51,358 nucleotides of DNA, taken from contig JAGBFT010000092.1 of assembly GCA_017936345.1 (NCBI GenBank), forward strand, positions 1-51,358, given 5' to 3'. The notes below the pieces were generated by a model, which worked only from the letters and a program-made list of their open reading frames with translations, did not search any database and was not told where the DNA came from. Made by a program: the position numbers and the translations under genes. Positions 46,900 to 51,358 of the stretch are shown here, piece after piece. This stretch comes from Spirochaetaceae bacterium (GTDB lineage: Bacteria; Spirochaetota; Spirochaetia; Treponematales; Treponemataceae). Position 1 is the stretch's first letter. The number at the start of each line of letters is the position of its first letter.

Positions 46900-48069
46900 T
46901 TAATATTGATTGGCAAGAATCTTATCCAGCATTTCGTTTACGGACTGACTTCTAATCCCCTGACGATGGAAGCTCTCCAGCACTTCAATAGCTTGGGTAC
47001 GACGATTCATTTTCATGTAGCAATCTGCCAAGTCAATGTAGAAACGATAATTTCTTGGATCCGACTGAATCAAACGGGTAAGACTATTGGCTGCATCTTC
47101 GTATTTTCCTGTGCTCTTGCTAATAAGGGCAAGACCCAAAACAGCATACAAGTCAAACTCAATGTCCAATGCCTTGTTGTAGTATTCAACTGCACGGTCA
47201 TAATCACCGGTACTGCGATAAGCGTCACCTGCACGGGTAAGAATAACCTTGTTGTTTGCATCCTTTTCAAGAATCTTGTTCCAGTATTCAATGGAGCGGA
47301 ACTGCTGGTTCATTCCTCTGTAGCAGTCTGCCAAGCCAAAAAGTGCATAGAAATTATCCGGCTCAACCTCCAAGGCCCGCTCAAAATAGTAGACACCCTT
47401 CTCAAAGGTTTTAAGTTTGCGGTGGCAGTTGCCAATGGAAGTCAAAACACGTATGTCTGCATTCTGCTCGTTGAGCTCCAGCATACGGGTCCAGTAGTAA
47501 AGGGCATCCCTGTACTCTTTAAAGTCATAGTGCAGGTGACCTAAACCAATAAGGGCATAGGCATTGTTCTCTTCCATGTCCAAGACACGCAGGTACAGCT
47601 GCTTTGACTTCTTAAACTCACGAATCTTGCGATATGCGTCTGCTACACGGGTTAACACAGTGATATTGCGGTCATCATGAATAAGGTACTGTTCCCAAAT
47701 ATCAATGGCCTTATGATACTGGTTCAACGCCTTGTAACAATCTGCCAACCCAAAGAGGGCATAGTTGTTGGAAGCATGATAGTTCAAGCATTGGGTATAG
47801 TACTTTATTGCCTCCCGGAAGTGGTTTTGCTTTCTTTCTGCATCTCCAAGACCTACCAGGGCATAATTATTGTTTTCTTCCAGATTGAGAATAGATTGAA
47901 ATGCTTCGTTTGCCTCATCAATCCTATTATCCTTTAAAAGGCTATAACCTCTTTTGGATAGCTCTGCGATTTCGGCAGCCCTTGAATCCTGTGGTGCATG
48001 TTCAGGTGGCATCATCATTGAGTCTTGAAAACCTTCAGGTACAACAGTTGCTGGTGAAAAATTTTCCAT
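46900..48069 (-). CDS. Cytoplasmic TPR-repeat protein
   Basis: 389 residues. After a proline-rich N terminus (MENFSPATVVPEGFQDSMMM) it is nearly all tetratricopeptide repeats, about nine to ten units from residue 35 onward (NNYALVGLGDAERKQNHFREAI, NNYALFGLADCYKALNQYHKAI, ...). Consensus N-x-Y-A-L and G-L-A-D-C-Y patterns alternate, implying repeat-pair duplication. No signal peptide. TPR proteins of this style occur in treponemes beside the same rlmN/rsmD genes. Its partner is unknown; the adjacent small protein may be part of the same complex. Confidence 0.88.
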   Translation of the reverse strand: MENFSPATVVPEGFQDSMMMPPEHAPQDSRAAEIAELSKRGYSLLKDNRIDEANEAFQSILNLEENNNYALVGLGDAERKQNHFREAIKYYTQCLNYHASNNYALFGLADCYKALNQYHKAIDIWEQYLIHDDRNITVLTRVADAYRKIREFKKSKQLYLRVLDMEENNAYALIGLGHLHYDFKEYRDALYYWTRMLELNEQNADIRVLTSIGNCHRKLKTFEKGVYYFERALEVEPDNFYALFGLADCYRGMNQQFRSIEYWNKILEKDANNKVILTRAGDAYRSTGDYDRAVEYYNKALDIEFDLYAVLGLALISKSTGKYEDAANSLTRLIQSDPRNYRFYIDLADCYMKMNRRTQAIEVLESFHRQGIRSQSVNEMLDKILANQY

Positions 48070-48083
48070 CTTTAAGTATTCCT

Positions 48084-48428
48084 CTATTCTATGATAAGTT
48101 TAGAAATCAGACGGGCAATTTTTTCCAAAAGTGCATCTGATTTTCTTTTATTATGTGCCAACAAGTAAAGTTTTAACGCATCTACTTCTCTGTTTTGGGT
48201 TACATAGACATCGGCTACCCGGGTAAGACCATCGGAATATCCAGTGGTCATAAAAATCCTACGAGCCTGCTCTATGTCGCCTTGATTGAATAACACGTTA
48301 CCCTTTCTATTTAAGCCAACCTTTTGTTCAGAAGTGAGACTTGAAGCAGGTTTTTCTGTAGTTTTTAGAAAACCGAGGGTTTCTTGCATTTGAAACTTTT
48401 CAAATACCTTTTCTAAATCCTTCTCCAT
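48084..48428 (-). CDS. Small helical protein of unknown function
   Basis: 114 residues. Helix-rich, with a TPR-like pair in the second half (GNVLFNQGDIEQARRIFMTTG, then ADVYVTQNREVDALKLYLLAHN). N-terminal MEKDLEKVFEKFQMQETLGFL. I chose the ATG at 48428; an in-frame start at 48464 is possible but has no better ribosome-binding site. It is followed after 14 bases by the large TPR protein, so it is likely co-translated and may act with it. Confidence 0.68.
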   Translation of the reverse strand: MEKDLEKVFEKFQMQETLGFLKTTEKPASSLTSEQKVGLNRKGNVLFNQGDIEQARRIFMTTGYSDGLTRVADVYVTQNREVDALKLYLLAHNKRKSDALLEKIARLISKLIIE

Positions 48429-48496
48429 AACAGAGTGCCTTTTACACGCATTCCATTCTAACATATTTCATTATTTTGTCAAGATTTATTTATAAC

Positions 48497-49036
48497 TTAT
48501 TTAACATAAAAATCAACGGTTGAGCGTCCATATTCCCTTCTGTCACTTAATTTTAGCTGAAGAATTGACTCTGGCATCTCTTTTTCCTTTGGACGGTGGA
48601 TAAGAACAACTCCACCAGGATTTAACAAGTCCCCCTTGGCCACCAGTTCAATCAATTCTTTGTGGAACCTGTAAGGAAATGGCGGGTCAAAAAAGATGAT
48701 ATCGAACTTATTTTTACAACGTTTTAGAAAGAGTTCCACAGCCATAAAGTGGCAATGTATTTTCTGTCCCATTTCCTTTTCTGTAATGGAAACATTGTTC
48801 AAAACCACATCGATTTTAATCCTGTCTTTTTCTACCAGTTCTACGTGGCTGGCTCCCCGGGAAACTGCTTCTATGGCAATGGTTCCAGAGCCAGAAAACA
48901 TATCCAAAAAGGATTTTCCAGATAAATCACCTAGGATGGCAAAAAGAGATTCCCTCATTCTGTCCATGGCGGGACGAATAATTCCACTGGGACATTTGAT
49001 GCTCCTGCCTTTTAGTTCCCCTCCGGTAATTCTCAT
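48497..49036 (-). CDS. rsmD: 16S rRNA (guanine966-N2)-methyltransferase RsmD
   Basis: 179 residues. MRITGGELKGRSIKCP opening and RPAMDRMRESLFAIL typical of RsmD. SAM-binding motif DMFSGSGTIAIEAVSRGA and catalytic DPPF (FFDPPFP). It methylates N2 of G966 in 16S rRNA. GGAAGGAA precedes the ATG. Between cca and the small helical protein on the same strand. Confidence 0.95.
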   Translation of the reverse strand: MRITGGELKGRSIKCPSGIIRPAMDRMRESLFAILGDLSGKSFLDMFSGSGTIAIEAVSRGASHVELVEKDRIKIDVVLNNVSITEKEMGQKIHCHFMAVELFLKRCKNKFDIIFFDPPFPYRFHKELIELVAKGDLLNPGGVVLIHRPKEKEMPESILQLKLSDRREYGRSTVDFYVK

Positions 49037-49061
49037 GTTTCCTTCCTTCCATTAAAATGGT

Positions 49062-50450
49062 CTATAAGTATTTGCTTGATATGTTCTTGGCAATAGTTAA
49101 AAGCTGCTCTTTTGTATTTTGACTTGGATCATCCAGCACGGCTTCCAAAAGCTGGTTTAAAATGGCTCCCAGCTGTCTTCCTGCTGGAATGCCTTCTGCC
49201 ATCAGGTCCTTTCCATTCACTGCCAAATCCTTGAGCCCCAAAATCTGCTGTTGACTGGTCAGCTCTTCAATTCTGTCTTTTAGCTCTAAAAGATTGCTGC
49301 TCCAAGGCCCATCTTTAAGCAGTGGTGGGGTACGGGTCATGCCGTAGACGTCGGCCATTCGCAGGTCAAAGAGGTCTTCCAGGGCTTCTGGTGTAACCCG
49401 CAGCAAAAATCGACGGACAGCGGCATTGGACCAGTTGCTTTCGTAGTGGAACATATGGTGCTTTACCAGATGGCATACTGTGCCTATTTCTGCCTTGGAA
49501 AACTTGAGACGGGTCATAAGGTTGAGACTCATGGCTTCTGAATATTTTTCGTGGTTGTAAAAGGTAAGGATGGGCTGTCCGTCCGGGAGGCTTCCAGTTC
49601 TTTTGGCTTGTGGTTTGCCTATGTCGTGGAGGAGAGCAGCCAGGCGAACAAGCTCCTTATGGGCTGGAGCTCCATCACAGGCATAATACAGGTGGGTCAA
49701 CACATCAAACTGATGGAAACCCCTGCAATCGGCTTGTTTCACGCCCTTGCAGGAAAGCAATTCCGGAATAAAGATTTTGAGGATGCCGGTTTCCTCCAGA
49801 AGTTTTAAGCCAACAGATGGCTCTGGAGATTTTATTATTTTTATGAATTCATCTCTGAACCGTTCCACGGAAATACCCGCAGTTTTTTCCAAGGAGGCTG
49901 GAATGGCATCCAGGGTTTCCTGCGCTATGGTAAAGCCCAGCTGGGTGGCAAAGCGTATGGCACGAATGGGGCGCAGGCCGTCTTCACTGAACCTGTCGTG
50001 GGGATTGCCCACGGTACGGATGCATTTTTCCTTTATGTCCTTTTGCCCTCCAAAGGGGTCCACCAGGCTGCCGTCATCCAAGGAGGCGGCAATGGCGTTC
50101 ATGGTAAAATCCCTTCTGGAAAGATCTTCTTCTATGGTTCCAGCATAATTGACAGAGTCTGGATGACGGCCGTCACTATAATCCGCCTCGGTACGGTAGG
50201 TGGTAACCTCTATGGAATGCCCCATAAACAGCACCGTAACGGTTCCGTGGGCAATGCCAGTGGGAATTACCTTGTGGAATATGCTGATAACCTGTTCCGG
50301 CTGGGCGTTGGTAGCCAAATCCCAGTCAGAGGCAGCTTTTCCCCGAATCATATCACGGACAGCTCCCCCTACAAGATAGGCCTCAAAGCCAGCGTCTTGG
50401 ATGATGGAGTTCATTTTTTTTAAAACCGGGGGAATTTTCAGTGTTTTCAT
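49062..50450 (-). CDS. cca: CCA tRNA nucleotidyltransferase with HD domain
   Basis: 462 residues. The class II nucleotidyltransferase head is intact: LVGGAVRDMIRG, then SDWDLATNA with the Asp pair, and RRDFTMNAIA (residues about 112-121). A C-terminal HD domain (LLHDIGKP) and arm domain follow. It adds or repairs the 3' CCA of tRNAs; the tRNA-Leu in this window lacks an encoded CCA and needs it. Its start is 6 bases after the upstream gene's stop, so it is co-transcribed. Whether it adds the full CCA or only part is not readable. Confidence 0.94.
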   Translation of the reverse strand: MKTLKIPPVLKKMNSIIQDAGFEAYLVGGAVRDMIRGKAASDWDLATNAQPEQVISIFHKVIPTGIAHGTVTVLFMGHSIEVTTYRTEADYSDGRHPDSVNYAGTIEEDLSRRDFTMNAIAASLDDGSLVDPFGGQKDIKEKCIRTVGNPHDRFSEDGLRPIRAIRFATQLGFTIAQETLDAIPASLEKTAGISVERFRDEFIKIIKSPEPSVGLKLLEETGILKIFIPELLSCKGVKQADCRGFHQFDVLTHLYYACDGAPAHKELVRLAALLHDIGKPQAKRTGSLPDGQPILTFYNHEKYSEAMSLNLMTRLKFSKAEIGTVCHLVKHHMFHYESNWSNAAVRRFLLRVTPEALEDLFDLRMADVYGMTRTPPLLKDGPWSSNLLELKDRIEELTSQQQILGLKDLAVNGKDLMAEGIPAGRQLGAILNQLLEAVLDDPSQNTKEQLLTIAKNISSKYL

Positions 50451-50456
50451 GGAAAA

Positions 50457-51358
50457 TTACATTCCGTACATAATGCCAGCAGTAGCCTGGGAACCAAAGA
50501 GATCCATCCGGGCATTTTGCAAGGCTGCCCACTCGGAGCTTCCCTTGCCAACTACTTCGATGACTGTGTGATAAAGCTCTTCTCCCGTCCTCATTTCCAG
50601 GCAGGTAATTTCTCCAATGAGGGGAACAAGATACTCCCCATTTTCCTGGGTAATTTCTCCATTGTATTTTACAGTGCCAAAAATGAAGAAGTTGGAGTTG
50701 TTGCCAATGAGATTGTAAGCAGCCTTGTACACCCTGTCCTTGTCCCCAGAGTGAATCTCGTTCACAAAGTCCACTAAACCAACATTGGAAAATCCGCTGC
50801 GGATAAGGGCGGTTAGAAGGGCTGATGCTGAACGGCTGTTGTCCCGAATGGGGGTTCCATTTTGACTATAGTCAAGGATTGAAATGCTTCCCCCCTTGTT
50901 GTGGCGATTTGTGCGAACCTGATAGGGGATGGTGGTTTTTTCCGTTCCATTTCGGGATTCTACAGAAAAGGTTACAGCACTGTTGCAGGTAAAGCTTGTG
51001 TCGGCGGGAGAAAAGGAAACCTCCCCCTGGGTATTGGTAGTCAACTCTACAGTGGCAAAGGTAACCTTGTCGTTTACAGAGCTTGTGGGATATTGAAGGG
51101 TAACAGTTATTCCCTCCACAGGGTTTCCCGTATCCTTGTCTAGAACAGTAGCGGTAAAGGCACTGGAAAAACTCTGGCCGAGTCTAATTTGTGGAGGGGT
51201 TTTTCCTGCCTTGACTGAAAGATTTGGCAGGGGAGGTGGGGGTGGCGGAGGCGGGGGTAATTCCTCTGCAATTTCACTGCTTTCCTGCACCACTTCTTGC
51301 GGGTGCTTTCTCCTTCCGCCACAGGAACTGCTGATGCCTCGCTTGTGGTGAGGCAGGA
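50457..51358 (-). CDS. Exported protein with Ig-like and FlgT/LpoB-like domains, 5' end outside window
   Basis: The frame is open to the window edge (300 codons visible), so the start is not seen. A polyproline run (EELPPPPPPPPPLPN) follows the edge. Then an Ig-like domain spans FSSAFTATVLDKDTGNPVEGITVTLQ to EVSFSPADTSFTC. The C-terminal domain (SILDYSQNG...SALLTALIRSGFSNVGL, then GNNSNFFIFGTVKYNG) resembles LpoB/FlgT-like periplasmic folds. It lies 6 bases before cca. The first 22 codons at the edge look unlike the rest and another frame reads more naturally there (see findings). Confidence 0.65.
   Translation of the reverse strand, partial: LPHHKRGISSSCGGRRKHPQEVVQESSEIAEELPPPPPPPPPLPNLSVKAGKTPPQIRLGQSFSSAFTATVLDKDTGNPVEGITVTLQYPTSSVNDKVTFATVELTTNTQGEVSFSPADTSFTCNSAVTFSVESRNGTEKTTIPYQVRTNRHNKGGSISILDYSQNGTPIRDNSRSASALLTALIRSGFSNVGLVDFVNEIHSGDKDRVYKAAYNLIGNNSNFFIFGTVKYNGEITQENGEYLVPLIGEITCLEMRTGEELYHTVIEVVGKGSSEWAALQNARMDLFGSQATAGIMYGM

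Overview
This window most likely comes from a treponeme-like spirochaete chromosome, probably a host-associated anaerobe with roughly 40-47% GC. The evidence is the mix of treponemal-style exported proteins (a UPF0164-like outer-membrane protein, M23/SPOR/bactofilin cell-shape proteins, TPR proteins) with fermentative and scavenging metabolism (Pta, DeoC, a 2[4Fe-4S] ferredoxin, sugar ABC import). The genus is inferred from protein character, not proven by a marker. I saw no phage, transposase, plasmid or CRISPR signal, and coding style looks uniform throughout.

Layout. 1-800: 3' end of EF-G, then tRNA-Leu(GAG) with its own promoter and terminator. 880-7200: an amino-sugar, probably sialic-acid, locus. 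It has a divergent GntR/FCD repressor with a GTATAC-type operator, a family-1 binding protein, two permeases without an ATPase, an N-acetylneuraminate lyase/DHDPS-family aldolase, and an N-acylglucosamine 2-epimerase broken by an in-frame TAA before its C-terminal catalytic His. 7300-9630: a small secreted DUF1566-like protein, then a two-gene module of a NifU/IscU-like scaffold and a GGGtGRT-family protein of unknown function. 9800-9950: a solitary 5S rRNA gene with its own promoter. 10000-13900: aldose-1-epimerase-like protein, MATE transporter, GlgC. 14000-15900: secreted SPOR protein and partner. 16100-23000: a tight operon of a NusG-like antiterminator, nucleotide-sugar 4,6-dehydratase, DegT aminotransferase and a divergent three-subunit molybdenum hydroxylase. 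23000-29400: M23 endopeptidase cluster, ferredoxin, orphan zinc-type binding protein, DeoC, Pta, bactofilin. 29300-39200: TPR protein, MtaB, lipoprotein, outer-membrane barrel, 11-mer-repeat protein, HExxH lipoprotein, metallo-beta-lactamase-fold protein, pentapeptide-repeat protein, zinc-ribbon protein, MurI. 39200-45700: REC-HD-GYP regulator, isocitrate dehydrogenase, split ThrE exporter, LeuCD-type dehydratase, HD phosphohydrolase, HMA-like protein. 45800-51358: a minus-strand run of cca, rsmD, two small-repeat proteins and rlmN, headed by a partial exported protein.

How genes work together. The first locus should import and cleave an N-acetylated amino sugar, but its last step may be inactive. 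The 16-23 kb operon couples an operon-specific antiterminator to amino-sugar synthesis and, unexpectedly, to a molybdenum enzyme whose cofactor motif is altered. Many start codons lie only 5-9 bases from a good -10 box and lack a Shine-Dalgarno sequence, so leaderless mRNAs seem common here. The best candidates for undescribed biology are the NifU-like/GGGtGRT pair, the antiterminator-sugar-molybdenum operon, a structured 3' RNA with a C-rich loop at 23.1 kb, and the leaderless-promoter pattern.
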